NCBI GenBank assembly: GCA_904066235.2
Contig: CAJFCV020000001.1
Coordinates: 9,486,001-9,550,000, forward strand
From: Bursaphelenchus xylophilus
Lineage: Eukaryota > Nematoda > Chromadorea > Rhabditida > Aphelenchoididae
Length of the DNA stretch: 64,000 nt
Direction of reading: 5' to 3'
Shown here: in pieces, positions 1-13,860 of the stretch
How positions within the stretch are numbered: position 1 is the stretch's first letter
Layout of the letters: every line of letters starts with the position of its first letter
Made by a program: the position numbers and the translations under genes
The notes under the pieces: generated by a model
The model's database searches: none
Seen by the model: the letters and a program-made list of their open reading frames with translations, nothing else
What the model was told of the DNA's origin: nothing

Positions 1-835
1 TGTGTCCCATTTTGTTGCAGTTGTAACATGCTCCTTTCTCAATTTTCTTCTTACATTTGTTTGCCTTGTGACCTGTGGATCCACATTTGAAACATCTGAA
101 AGATTTATTTTTTAGTCATCAGAATAAAGTTTATATTATTAACATTTCTCAAAGTACTGACCTCAAAATCTCTCTTCTGTCTTTGCCGATGATTGGTCGT
201 TCGTAATGCCCCTCAATCTCAGCACCTCCTTGCCCTCTCACGTTGATTGCTTGCAGTCCATTGTCAGTCAATGCCACCTCAAATTCTACCCTTTCATTCT
301 CTCCAAGACTTCGAAAGTCTTCCTTCTGAATATTCGAATAATGAACGAACACTTTTTCCTTCGATCTTTCCTCATCCTCCATTGTTGATTGAATAAATCC
401 ATAGCCATTTTTGACGTTGAACCAGTCCGTTGTGCCGGTCCAAGTTTCACCAACCCAGGTCTGGAGTTTGGCTAGTCTTTCTGGTGCCAGCGGCTCCTTC
501 TTGGACTTGGAACTTTGGGGGACTTCAGGGTCCGTTTCCATTGGTTCATCTTCCACTCCAGCCTTCAAACCGCCGGCTTTTCCGTGTTTTGGTTGGCCAA
601 CTTTTTTCTTCAAATGAACCGTCTTTTTGGTTAGCAATTTTGATGACTTCGATGTTCCTGGTTCATCCAACTTTGGATGTCCTGACTCTTGGAGCGACAA
701 AGCGCGCAGATCTTTCAACTTTTCCGCGCTTGACGCCGCTTCAGTCACTTGTTCTGCGATCTTGGCATCCTTCTGTTTCTTCTGCTTTTCTCGTTTGACA
801 ACGCCGGCGATCTTCTCCTCAGGGTCTTTGCCCAT
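1..835 (-). CDS. lin-28: LIN-28 RNA-binding protein, 5' part (gene runs off the window start)
   Basis: This is the heterochronic regulator LIN-28, which binds let-7 precursor RNA and mRNAs. Exon 1 is 835-162 and exon 2 is 95-1 (partial); the junction keeps phase and gives an Arg codon. A cold-shock domain lies at about residues 130-200, with WFNVKNGYGFI and VFVHYSNI as the RNP-like motifs. The segment FRSLGENERVEFEV followed by GLQAINVRGQGG is characteristic of LIN-28 and not of Y-box proteins. Exon 2 encodes a retroviral-type CCHC knuckle (CFKCGSTGHKANKC) and the first residues of a second (CYNCNKMGH), cut by the edge. The N-terminal extension of about 130 residues is Lys-rich and longer than I expect for the family. 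The start follows a splice acceptor at 839-841. The lin-28 assignment is strong because the CSD plus CCHC pair is unique to this family. Confidence 0.93.
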
Positions 836-838
836 GAT

Positions 839-841
839 CTA
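839..841 (-). promoter_or_regulatory. Probable trans-splice acceptor of lin-28
   Basis: A TTTAG acceptor sits three bases before the ATG with no visible upstream exon. This fits spliced-leader trans-splicing. It is inferred from position only. Confidence 0.5.
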
Positions 842-1157
842 AAGTAAAATGCAATGGTTAAAAATTTCAAATACTCATCATCAAGCTCTTGGATACCAAC
901 TATCTAGTGTAAACTTCGAAGGAAAATCAAAACAAAAAGAGGGGCAGAGGTCAGCGCGCGAGTGGACATTGCCCATTTTCTTCGCTGATATGAATAAACG
1001 GAGGCTCGTAAATGACGCCTTTCTTCGGGTTATATCCAAATTTTTGATCTCATTCTTTGTCCATCCAGCTTTTCTTCTGAGTTTAGAGCCTATCGGTTAT
1101 TAAAACATTGTCTCAAGATCAGGTATCAAACAATATTTTTATTCTAATTACATCTGA
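842..1157. other. Spacer between nhr 3' end and lin-28
   Basis: A spacer of 316 bp separates the receptor stop codon from the lin-28 acceptor. Both genes are on the minus strand. A minus-strand AATAAA lies at 1143-1138, about 15 nt past the receptor stop. No gene is visible. The gap is longer than usual nematode operon spacers (about 100 bp), so co-transcription is possible but not shown. Confidence 0.6.
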
Positions 1158-3278
1158 TTATTTTGCATACAAAGTCGAGAGATCTGAGAGTAATTTTGTG
1201 AACCCATCCATGCTGAGAGTATATACATTGGCGACATGGACGTATAGACATCCTGGTAAGGCATCAGTGAATGGGGAGAGGATGTCACGACCATTCGGAG
1301 AGAGATCAGAAATGAGGCCGCAGGTCAGAACATAGGCCGAGAAAGCGTGGATTTGCTTGTCAATAGCAACGGGCTTCAAGTTCATGAAGTTTGTGAAAAC
1401 TTTGGATTCACAGAGCGGCTTCAGCGAGGGATCAACGTAGATTGCACGGAGCATCTGAAATTGAAGAAAATTTTATATCATTTTAGAAGTATCTTCGATA
1501 AATCTTTGCCTTATCAACTTACCAGCACCGCCATTCCCCTTTGCCTGATCAGCTGCAGTTTATCCTCTTCTTTCATATTTCTCAACGGATCAATCCCATT
1601 TATAAAATTCAACAAGGCATTGGTCACTTCTGCTTGTGTTCCCAGAGGTCCACAGAACGCATTATCATACGCGGCTTTAATGGCTCTGTTCATCTCCACA
1701 TTCTTCGTGTTCTCCGGGTCGGCTTCGTTCTTCCGTTGACGGTCTTGTTTCACACACTCCGGCTTCATTCCAGACTCAATGCACCTATTGAATCGACAAC
1801 TCTGACAACGAACTCGGCTCTGCTTGTTCATCATGCAATTGTTATCGCGATTACATTGATATTGAGTCTTCTTTTGGACGGAGCGACGGAAAAATCCCTG
1901 AAAATATTGGAATTAGAAAATGGTCACAAAATGTGATACGTAGTCTTCCAAAAATTAATAAAAAAAGTTTTACCTTGCATCCCTCACAACTCTGGACCCC
2001 ATAGTGGTATCCACTCGACTGATCTCCACAAATCTTGCACGTTTCGCTAACAGGAAACATCAACGGGTATCCCATCGGATAGGGGAAGAACTGTTGGAAA
2101 GGGGAATAATTGTTCAACAATCCTGGCATTGGGCCGGGAGGAGGGTAGTTCTGATATGGCTGGAATAACATTGGATGCAAGCCTGGTGGAGGTGGGAGCT
2201 GGCCATTGGGGAGTGAATTAGGAGGCACACCGTATCCCGGGAATCCCGGGGGCATTGGGAATGGAGGTGCGGGGAATTGAGCGAATGCGCCGTGTGGTGG
2301 GAGTTGAGGTTGATGGAGCTCTGTGCGAGGACGGACTGGAGTCGTATGATTGGCTGGAATAGAAGCTTTTAATATAACATTTACGGTAGAGAAAAACATT
2401 AATCAAAACCGTTTCCTACCTTGTCCATTCAACTGATTATCAACTACAGTTTCCTTATTTCCCACAATTTCGGTCCGGTTCTCCTTTGACTCATCATTTC
2501 CTTCATCCGCGTCATTATTCCGACTCCTTGAAGGTCCTGGAGATCCCACAACTTGATTCTGAGAGAAGGATCCCTCATTTCCGCTGGCCATTGCCATCAT
2601 TTGAGAGAATCCAAAGTCAGCTGATCCCATAACCGCCGCCAAATCGGGAAACGGACAATTCTCTTGGGTTACTGTAGTCTTTGGAGTGTCATCCCTTTGC
2701 TCCATCTTCTCGGAGGTTGTGGAATTTGTAGCCGGAGTTAGCAACAGCTGATCTGCCGGTAATAATGTTGGTGGATGTTCGTAAGATGTGCTGGAACTGG
2801 GAGTTAATGGCATGGATTTCTCGGGGTCCTCTTTAATCGTGGCCATCTTGGCCTTCAATGCTCTTTGTTTCAAACTCGAGTCATTGGACATTGAATTGGA
2901 TCTAAAACAAACAAATTAATTAAGTATAACAATATTATTAATTGGAATGACGACAATTATTTACCTTGATGACAAAGTTGAACCCGATCCAGTCCCAATG
3001 GAACTTGTTTCGTTGCCCGAATCAACCTCATCATGATGTATTTTAGACTCCTCTTTATGCAATTGCTCTGGAACTCCCTGATCTTCAACAATCTGCGATG
3101 GAATTGTTGGCTCTAAGTTTGGTATGGAGGGCATTTGTCTTTGATACATTTGGAACAACAAGGAATATAATGTGGGATCAATGGGCTGCTGTGGTTGTCC
3201 TAGGACATTGGGAAGCGTAAAGGGAGCATACACCGGGGTTGGACGTTCAATCCCATCCGGAGCGCCTACATTATCCAT
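1158..3278 (-). CDS. Nuclear hormone receptor, 615 aa
   Basis: A DNA-binding ligand-regulated transcription factor in five exons: 3278-2965, 2901-2420, 2353-1974, 1897-1523 and 1454-1158 (1848 nt, in phase throughout). Residues 1-370 are low-complexity and rich in Pro, Ser and Asn. A C4 zinc-finger DNA-binding domain follows at about 372-440: CKICGDQSSGYHYGVQSCEGC, then KGFFRRS, with the second finger ending CQSCRFNRCIESGM. The P-box is CEGCK. The intron between C-E-G-C-K and G-F-F-R-R-S falls inside the DNA-binding domain. The C-terminal domain of about 170 residues is a short, divergent ligand-binding domain, as in the nematode-expanded receptors. I cannot assign a specific C. elegans orthologue. 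Confidence 0.9.
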
Positions 3279-3281
3279 GAC

Positions 3282-3284
3282 CTG
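3282..3284 (-). promoter_or_regulatory. Probable trans-splice acceptor of the nuclear receptor gene
   Basis: The acceptor TTCTCTTCAG ends three bases before the ATG and no upstream exon can be seen. This decides the start at 3278. Confidence 0.5.
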
Positions 3285-5235
3285 AAGAGAAATCTTTTTA
3301 ATAGAGATTTTATCGACATAGAAGATAATACTTAGATCGTTTATATCGTTCGAAAATTACAATTACAACTTGATCAAAAAAATTTTTTAAATATTGGACG
3401 ACTTCACAGAGTAAGTCATGTTCTACTACAACAAGATTCAACTGTTAATCCAAAAGTAAAACAAGGTCAGATAACCAACATACCATCGCCCTGAGCACCT
3501 TATCTCTCGATCCACAACCCTCTCACCCCGGTTCGTGTTCGGCTTTGACCGCACTGACCGAGCCCCTCTCCTCCCCCAAAGCTCAGCGATTCTTCAACCA
3601 ACGCCGTCGAGGAAAGGGCGCCAAATGTTACGCAACTCCCCAAAAAAGGCACAACCTCCTTATTACAAATTTGCCCAAACACCGAGAGGTTATAAGGTCA
3701 AGACCGCTCACAGCGGGTTCGATAACAGATAACCGGAGGATGCAAAACAAGGCGACGGCGGAGGACTTGAGGCAAATTAAAATGGAAAATTATGAACGAG
3801 ATGCCTTTTGGGCAAGAAAATGCTAAATTAAAATTTTTTTGGGGAACTTTACAAAGTTGAAATCCTAAAAATCAAAGTGAATTTAGTACAGCAAATGTCC
3901 CAGAAGTCCATAAAACGTCGAAAAACTAAATCAATTTTAACTATAATGAGCGTGAAATCATCTGTTACTGCCCAAGACTTTTTTTTTGACAGACAAATTC
4001 CATCTTCCCCAAAAACTCCTGTTTGAGAAAAAAATTCAAATCATCTAATGCAACAAAAAATAAACCAATATCACCAACCGCAGACAAATTTCGTACCTTT
4101 TGCTGGCAATGAGCAGATAACCGGAGAAACCGCCAAGTATCAGGTCAAGTCGATGGCTGATCCCGGACGTCTGGGGACATCCCCAATTTCTCTGCCCTCT
4201 CTGCTGATCCCATCATCTCTCGACGTTGCGAATTACCTCACCGGGTCGCATATGCGTCAGGGTTTTGCGGTGAGCGTCGGTTGTTGCGCAACTCCGGTGG
4301 GCTCGGGTCAGTCCGGCACATAAAAAAATAACAATGAATCGAGGGCAGCGTCCATACACTAGGCAGAAGAAGGATAATGCATTGCGGAACAGGTGTGCTC
4401 GGCCAAATACGGTAAGGAAAGGGGACAAACCACGTTAATCCAGCGCATTTCCTGAAAGTTTTAGACGTTTCATCCACATTATCCGCCGACCAAAGATTTT
4501 AGATATCAAAATTCTTCCGGAAGAAGTTTTGGAGGACAAAAGTGATCTAAAAAGAGCAAGAACAATTTAGAACGTTACTTTCTGACCAGAAAAACAAGGC
4601 TTTGTCACAGCTAGCCAAGAAAAAACAGCCAGATTTTCTCCAGAATTCTGTTATGCATGTGACGAAACGCCACATTGATTAAATCTTGGTCAGGAAATAA
4701 CTTTTCGACTACGCTGGGTTGGCTTGCAAACATAGTCTGAGGACGACTTCTAATTAGCTTTGTATAAGTTGTCATAAAAAATTAAATCAATTTTTTTAAC
4801 AAAAGTTATATTATTCATGTCATTATCACAATCAAATCGTAACCATTCTGAATCAAGGTTTATTCCGTTAAAATCATAACGACGTTGTCAATGAAGGATC
4901 GATACAACAATATGGCGTTAAACATCAAACAAAGATAAAACTAATTTAGTTACCCATTTCGATTATTGGTGATTAACCCAGTTGTCCAAGTAGAAAAGTC
5001 GAATAATTGAGGTCCGTAAACTCTAACATAGACCTTATAAAATGAGAAAAGAAAAGTGAAAGAACGGTAAGTAAAAACAGAAGTCTATGAGATGATATTT
5101 GTATGTATACATATTATACTAGATGCAGTGTAATATTGCAAAGAATTCAGAAACAATATATGAAGACATAGTCACATTGCATGGTATCTTACCCCATAAT
5201 CTATGAACTAACAACTATCAAAACAATCAAATGGA
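3285..5235. other. Intergenic, between the receptor 5' end and the transporter 3' end
   Basis: About 2 kb without a supported gene. Two GC-richer patches (3500-3780 and 4080-4450) have short ORFs on both strands but no splice-linked continuation or recognisable domain. They share the short words CAGATAACCGGAG and AGGTCAAG. The rest is AT-rich. The 3300-3500 stretch is the likely promoter region of the receptor gene. Confidence 0.6.
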
Positions 5236-7578
5236 TTACTGTAACTCCGCATCCTTTTCTGACTTGGTCAAGTGATTTGCATCCAACTCAACCAAACAGG
5301 CGTTGGAGATGGTCGGGACTTTGATGGGGTCACTGGTCACGGACGATTCAATTGCCCAAGGCCGTGGTTCTCCTTTGGCGTTGAAATCGAACACCAATGT
5401 AAAGCTGACAACAATTACCGTAATCCCGACCAAAACGCGAGTCCATTGAGCGCGAGTGTTGTCGGGGGCCAAAAACTCGATCACAAATGGGAGAATCAGT
5501 ACAATTGTGCTGTTAGTGAATGAGTTGAGGGCCATTAGGAAGTGGACATATCGACCGGAGATCTGAAATTCATTTATATTACACAACAACAGTTCAATTT
5601 AGAACCGAGCCCATGCATCTTTGACTAATAGTAATTAGTTATAAATACATACAACTCAGTAAAAACTATCAAACTCTTACCAATTGAGTGCACTTCGAGA
5701 CTCCCACACAGTTCAAAGCGCTGAAAACCATGGCCGAAGTGAAGAAAACTTGAGCCAGCTCAGGCATTCCGGCTGGACAGAAAGCCAAGGCCACGAAGCA
5801 AGCGCCCATCAGGAACTGAGAAACCGTCGCAAAAAGGATGACTCGTCCTCGGTTGCCCAAATAAGGAACGCTGTCACTGCAAGGACCAGCCAGGATCTTG
5901 ACGAAAGTTCCGATGATGTAAGGGAGGGCTGTGGCCATTCCGGTCTTTTTGACTTCGAATCCGAGGACTTTGTTCAGATAGACGGGTCCGTACTGATTGA
6001 AGATCAAATAGCCAAGGTTGGAGCTGAAGCAGGTCATCAAGATTCCGATCACAGTCCAATCCGTAAAGATCGCCTTATAAGGAATCTTGACCGAGCCATT
6101 TCGTTGAGGAGCGTAGGTTGTTTTGTTCTTGGTAATTGTTTTCAATTCCTTCGACGAGACATTTCTGTAAAAAAGCAAAGTTCATTGACCTCAAAAATAA
6201 GTTGAAATAACATAATAATACTAGCCAGAAACAGCCTTCACTTCACTTACTTATGAATAGTTGGAGAATCTCTGTAGAACCCGTAAAAAAGAGAAAATGT
6301 CACAATCGTCAGCCCTCCGAGTAGGTAATACAACGCGGCCCAGCCAACCTCACTGTGACAGAACATTCCACCCAAAAACATGGATAACATGGGGCCGAAC
6401 TGGAGGTGGCATGACAAATAGGCGACGTAAGTCCCACTTCTCTTCCAGGTAGCCCAATCGGCGATGATCGATCCCATTGCTGGCCATGATGTCGCCACAG
6501 CAAAGCCCTGAAAATGTGGGATTAATTAGTTTCATCCAGAGAAATGCTTAATATATCTAAATTTACAACCCCCACGCAAATCCTGGCCCTCTAAACTCCA
6601 AAAAATGCGATTATGACGTCCTTTCGTGAATACTCGATAAGCTCTTATCAATTACACAAACTAAAAACTAGGTCGTTTCGTCATGCGTTCATAATGCAAC
6701 GCAATTATTAAATTGATTAACATTATTATAGAAATTTACGATCGAAAGCTAGAAGCATTGCTGAAAAGTTAGCCCTTGAAGAGAAAGTAATTGGAAAATT
6801 TTGTTTATAAAAAATATTACTAATCAATCTTACCTGCATAAATCGTGCCAAGAACACGGCGAAGAATCCGGCTTCAGCAGCCAATGGTGTTAACAGCGTG
6901 GCGATGGCAGAAACACCCCCATACATGGTGAATGTTTTCCTCACACCAAGAGTAGAGGTCAAGTAGGTGATGGGGAATGTTCCCAAGATCGTTCCCATAG
7001 CGATCGCTGAGTAGAGCCAACTCTTCTCAAAGTCTGTGAACATGTCTCTTTTGATTTCTGAAATGGTGAAAGTTAGATTAAAAAATAAATTCAAATCTTA
7101 CACCATAATTGGTGATCTAATGTCCAACAATTCTGAAATTCCGGGGATATAATCTTTTTGTTTAAGACTTACCGGTTCCATTTGAGCTGTCGGTGCATTT
7201 CATGCAAATTACTGTGAAATTCAAGGCCAAAGAGTTTGCAATCACCGAGGATAAGCAGAGAATCGATACCAACATCACGATATACCGGGTTCTGCCACAA
7301 CAGAAGAATCCTGCCGTTTCTGCTTCATTGAGGGACTTATCCGAGCTTAGGATTGAAGTGCTCCGTGTGGAAGGTTCACTGTTCTGTGGCTTCTCTGGAT
7401 CTTCCAAATTTATCTGTAAGCCAGGAAGAGTTGTTGTGGTTGTAACTGGAAGACCTTGACCAATCCGGGGAGTTTGCAGAGTGTCCTGAGAGTTGGCGGA
7501 GATATCAACTGGAGGCATGGTGGATTTAGAGACGAGCCGGCTCTCGTCTTGGATTCGGTTTACTGAAAATACGGCCAT
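5236..7578 (-). CDS. Major facilitator transporter, SLC17 (anion symporter)-like, 565 aa
   Basis: A multi-pass membrane transporter, probably for organic anions or phosphate. Five exons: 7578-7173, 7057-6834, 6507-6251, 6164-5681 and 5562-5236 (1698 nt, all junctions in phase). A polar cytosolic N-terminus of about 95 residues precedes TM1 (YIVMLVSILCLSSVIANSLA). TM1 is followed by an extracellular loop with an N-S-x-G-T-type segment, then about 11 further hydrophobic segments. The gating-like text EKSWLYSAIAMGTILGTFPI and the paired phrase WPAMGSIIADW resemble SLC17 helices 2 and 4. The C-terminal 50 residues are acidic and polar. The start ATG is the first in a long open exon. The substrate cannot be read from the sequence. 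Confidence 0.87.
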
Positions 7579-9259
7579 ATAAGCATAAGATCATCAAACC
7601 GCCGGAATCTTACTGTAAACCCGTGAAAAATACTCGAAAAGAGTGTCAACATTTTTTACAAAGGTAACCTTAAGATTAGATTTTCAAAGGACAATTACGA
7701 ATAATAATAAATCTTTTGAGAATGCACGTTGCGAAGTATAGCATCATACTTTAAACTCCCTGTAACCCTTCTAATTTAGCAAAAGACGCCCAAAGATTTT
7801 TCTAGAGGGACGATTACTTTGCAACTACGGTTCCTTTAACTGTAAGGCGCTGGCAGATCCCCAGACCTTGTCTATGATCTTACGAAGCCATCCCCGGTTT
7901 ATAAAGCTTTCAAATTTGAATTGAGGAGCCCAAGCGACACCCCTTTTTGGCGGAACATAATTTAGGCGACACCCTCTTCTTTTTCTCTCCCAAAAAAATA
8001 TTGAAAATCACGGAAGGCGATGTTTTGACGAGAAAAAGTTTTACTTGGTGGTACTGTAACATCAAAAACGAATCTGTTTTTTAATTTGACAAGGTCAAAT
8101 CGCTTTGTAAAAAATGACGTCACAAGAATATGGGGAAACACGGCTTGATAGGAAAAAGATACAAAGAAAAAATTTTGTAAACAGCGATAAAGATAATTTT
8201 TTGGCGGAAAATGTCTAGAAAATTCGAAAGCCTTGAGCAAAAATAAACAGTTTTATCGATCAATTCGTAAAATTAGTCTTCTACAAAAACAATATTTTCA
8301 GGTGTAACAAAGTTCGTTTTTCCAAAATGAAAAAATTAATATTGCAGGCCACACAAAATCAACGGTTTTCTTAGTGTAATGTCGAGACAGTAACGGGGCA
8401 AGGGGATCAAAGATTGCCGGGACCGGAAAGACTGCTGCACCGAGAATAAGTTGGTTACACCTAAACTACACTTCATATGACCTAGCAATTTGAGTGTAAT
8501 AAAGTTTAATAAGGAATGTACGGTAGATTGAAGGTCTACGGGCTAAAAACCAATCAAAAAGTAGTGAAAACCATTCGTGCTGAAGTACGTGAGATTAACA
8601 AACTTGATGGTTTCTAACTCAACCAAAACTCCTCAACCCAGAGTCAATAATGCTCCCAAAAAACTCAACTTCTAATACGATATAGCTATTATACTGTATC
8701 ATTTTCCCTGACAAAGATGCTATCAATTCCCGAAACACCAAAGAAACAAACACCAAATGTTTTCCCGTCTTCTGATAACACACCCGGAACCTGAGGGCGC
8801 ATTGCACTCAGAAACAATGCTAATTACGAAAAAATGGATGCGATAAGGCATTGTAGACAAAACAAAGCCTATCATCATGCCATTCCTTTCAAAAACAAAA
8901 ACAGATAAAAGCTTGATAGGTCAGGAGATGAGTTCAAATCTGGCCGGCGCTTTTTGACTGATGATCAAAGGGATTTTGAGCAGACATGTCTGAAAAAATA
9001 ACAAAAGACGTAAAGTTCTTGTCCATGTCAGCAGAAACAGAAATGTCAAAGGTCCTTTACAGAATAAAATTTTGCTCTGAAATCAGAGGTTTGAATATCA
9101 AAGTCATAAATTCTTGCAATTTCTACAATCACGTCGAAGGTTCGTTGCCTGAGTGCTTACCAATCTGCCCATAGAATTAGGACAGTGGAAAAATAGACGG
9201 CTCTAAACTTTTACTGGTACTTGTGCAGAAGACAACTGTATTATTTATATTTGGTCTCA
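7579..9259. other. Intergenic, upstream of the transporter
   Basis: AT-rich sequence with no supported exon, motif or clear repeat. It probably contains the promoter of the minus-strand transporter at its left end. Confidence 0.6.
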
Positions 9260-9830
9260 CAAGGAAAGTACTTCTATGGGGTGTGGAATTACCGGTCAAG
9301 ATATATATCAAAAAATTCGCAAAAATTTTCTGATTCAGAATATATAAAAATTAGCTGCCTAATTTTGGTCTATCAACGAGTTTTATCGATGAATGTATTT
9401 CTCGAGGAAAAAAATCTACGGCAACAAAAGCGCGCTCGGTCTCTTCCTTCGGAAGAGAGCGGTGTGGCCGAGTGGTTAGAGCGCTAGATTGGGAATCCGA
9501 AGGGGACGGGTTCGATTCCTTTTGCCACACTAGAACCCATTTTTTACATTAGAACTACTTTTAAGGTGTAGTTGTAATCCAATTTGATATTTTAAGGCTT
9601 GTCAAGGCCTCAAAATTTATTTTAGCACAAAACAAATTTTTTTTATTGGTAAAAACACGGTCAAAAAGACACTTGCATTGTGTCGCGAGAAAACTTCTGA
9701 GGACAAAAACATGTCATCAGACCAAAATTAGGCAGCTAATTTATATATATTCTGAATCAGAAAATTTTTGCGAATTTTTTGATATATATCTCGATCGGTA
9801 ATTCCACACCCCATAGAAGTACTTTCCTTG
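9260..9830. mobile_element. 571-bp foldback element with a tRNA-like module, TCA target duplication
   Basis: The left arm (9260-9371) and the right arm (9718-9830) are near-perfect inverted repeats beginning CAAGGAAAGTACTTC. Both ends are flanked by the trinucleotide TCA (9257-9259 and 9831-9833), a 3-bp duplication of the TNA type known for PIF/Harbinger-class transposition. The interior holds a tRNA-like sequence. There is no transposase, so the element is non-autonomous. Compare the elements at 45546-46716 and 61528-61974, which have similar ends (CAAGGGAA, CAGGGGAAG) and TTA duplications. Confidence 0.8.
9462..9530 (+). ncRNA. tRNA-like sequence with A and B boxes inside the foldback element
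   Basis: A seven-base acceptor pairing (GTGTGGC with GCCACAC) encloses an A box, TGGCCGAGTGG, and a B box, GGTTCGATTCC. The A-box text resembles Ser/Leu tRNAs. The anticodon arm does not pair properly in any register I tried, and the T-arm is off by a base, so I do not assign an amino acid. It may still be transcribed by RNA polymerase III. A short hairpin (CTCTTCC/GGAAGAG) lies just upstream. Confidence 0.55.
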
Positions 9831-12542
9831 TCAAAAACATGTGAATATGACGATTCCCATCTAGTCACAACTAAAGTTGAAGATCAAACGGAAACCGTTG
9901 CTCTGATAACACATACAAAGCGTATGATCGAACAATGAGTGCATTGGGATTGCTATCTACATGTCATATGCACGGCGAGTTCAGTCGTTTTTGTCATCCA
10001 GAAGTTTCGTTTGAGTAAACAAAAAGCACCAGCAAGTGACTGGTAAAGTTCGCGAGATAATAAAATTTTTTAGCCACTTGAGTTTTTACAACTTTCAAGC
10101 GAACCCTGCAAGTTCAATGCACTCATATAGACGGATAGTGAAGATTAGTTTTAAAAAAGCATTGAACTAACCTATATATTATAAAGGAGGATACGATCCA
10201 CCAAAACAGTAAAAAAGCTCAAACTTTCACTATACACATACCAGTGGGCGTTCAAGATCTCTCATTTATAGGATTATGTTTCAGGACAGAGCTAATGTAA
10301 AAACCCGCCTTTCCTAATGACACTGTAAATTGTACCCATAACAACAGCGAACAACCTCCGAGCCGGTGGGCGTTCTTTGAAGTCACTTTCCGATCTCTTT
10401 CAGCTCCCTTGTCTCAGTAACAATAGACAAAAGAGTAACCGGAAAGTATTTAAAACTGCGATGTTTGCAAATCAGTTTTTTGGGTAAAGAGTGATGAGGA
10501 AAGAGTGGCCGACTCGTTCCCCGACAAATGACCATTGAAAATCGTTTTCGGCCGGATTATTTCCCAATACTATTTACAGTACTACTCGTTTGGAGCTTTA
10601 AAGCTAAAGTATAAAGCGGTACGCTACTTGAAATGGAAATATAATATAACAGCTGTTAAACGCTCCTTAAATACCCTTACGGTCCGTCACAGCATAAAAA
10701 GTATCGTAAATCTGCAGAATTTGCATATTTTTTGCCAAATCCCTCTTGAGTGATCATATGGGTTTTCTCCGACTTTCCCGAAGTTTCCATTGCACTTCAT
10801 TCAGTGCAATCGGATCAAATCATAGCGAGAAGGCAGTGTAATGTTGTCCTTCACGTGCGAATTTTCGTACGCACAGAGAAACTCGAATGACCGATTCCGG
10901 TGATATCAGAATATTTTATCTTACCCATTAGATGAAATATAGAGACGTTTTATATGACGAATTCACGTTTTTTTTGAAACATGAGACTTCTGCATTGAAA
11001 ACTATAAATAAATACGACAGTGTCCAAAAATCATGTTCCCTAAAAAGCCGGTATACCGGTAACAACCGCCCATTCGCCAACAAGTCAACTATTAGTCATC
11101 CCTCGCGTGCCCTTCGATTTCTTACAATTTCATTAATACTTTGGTCATAACCTCTGCAAACAAACCCTCTGCTCTCAAACTGTACCGCCTCTAACCTCCA
11201 AATGCACCGTACCGTGCGTTTATTACACTGGAAAAGACGGGGAGGTAAGAAAGAAAAGAAATGCGGGGCATCCCGGAGAAGATCATAGAGTTCGATCGCA
11301 CCTGGAAATTTAAAAAGAAAAATTCAATTGTTCTGAACGTAAGAAAAATGTGATGCAATTGACAAGGCCTCGGCAATTACACAATGAGATCCTTTCCGAT
11401 TATCCAAACGTTTCAAACATACTTCAGTGGTTCGGATTTCAAAGGCATTTGTAATGGTTTCCATAAAAAATTTCGTTGATATTTATTTCTACAGTAGACC
11501 GTCGATGGAATGTCTCGCAAATCATCATTTTTTGTCAACTTGATCGAGTCTTATTTCTCCAAATACTTTAAAATATTTGATGAATGTTTAATAAAGATCG
11601 TGTGATCGTCTCGTAAAATTACTCAAAACAAAGGTTCAGGAAAACATTCAAAAAAAAAACAGCTACCAGAGATGGATTTGCATTTTCGAACTTCAAAATC
11701 CAGCAGTTCAAAACCCGACCTAAACTTATTTCCAAGAAAGTTCAAAAAACCATTCAGCAAAATCACTATGGCCCCGGGCGGTCTTGGAAAGTCGTCATCA
11801 TCGATCACCGATGCTCAACGTTATTACAGTGTAAAGTTATCCGTCAGTATTTCCCAATGACAAGAGAACAACCGACTGGAAACTTCGTGGTGGTAATGAC
11901 GGAAAAAATATTTGGAAGACATAAACAAATCAAAATCATAATAAACGGCCTCAGACTTGATTATGACTCAGAAATCTCCCACTCACTTCCGGGAGTCCCC
12001 TTTTGAATTCATCAAATACCACAGGATTTCAAAAGCTTAGAAGTAAATTTTTAAGTTCATCAGACACCTAATCGTTTCTAATAATATGAAACCAGAAAGA
12101 CAACAAAATCCGTGATCTTTTCAACCCCTACATTAACGATGATCAGTCAAATAATGTAGTTCACCGATCCGCCTTCTCTGGCGGGATAATCGATATGGAT
12201 AAGCGGAACGGTGAAGTAATAGAGTCACAAGATATGAAACGACGGATCAATCATTTTTCGACAAAAAAAAAGCAATAAGTCCAATATCGGATGTCACTAA
12301 CGGGTGAGGTAAAAACAAAGACGTCAGAAATCTTTGAAAAAAACATACAGAAAAGGCGAAATTGTCGCGAAATTCTATAAAACAACGAAGCAATGGATCA
12401 AAAATCAAACGAAAAATAACCTGCAGCCATGACTGATAGAGAAAATATTTCAACAAGATAGGTTACCCGTTTTAATAGGTTAAGTATGAAGTTCCAAAAT
12501 AATTACAAGACATTTTATGTTAAGGTGAAAGTTTGTGAAGCG
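9831..12542. other. Intergenic, 3' of the serine protease gene
   Basis: About 2.7 kb of AT-rich DNA with scattered ORFs under 75 codons, none with splice partners or a domain. Nothing further was recognised. Confidence 0.6.

Positions 12543-13860
<1,318 letters not shown>

Noticed and set aside
3545..3826. A 93-codon ORF near the receptor promoter
   Set aside because: No domain and no splice partner; overlaps another ORF in a different frame of similar length.
9462..9530. A normal tRNA gene (possible GGG anticodon)
   Set aside because: The A box, B box and acceptor stem are good, but no register gives a five-base anticodon stem and the T-arm is shifted. It is reported only as tRNA-like.
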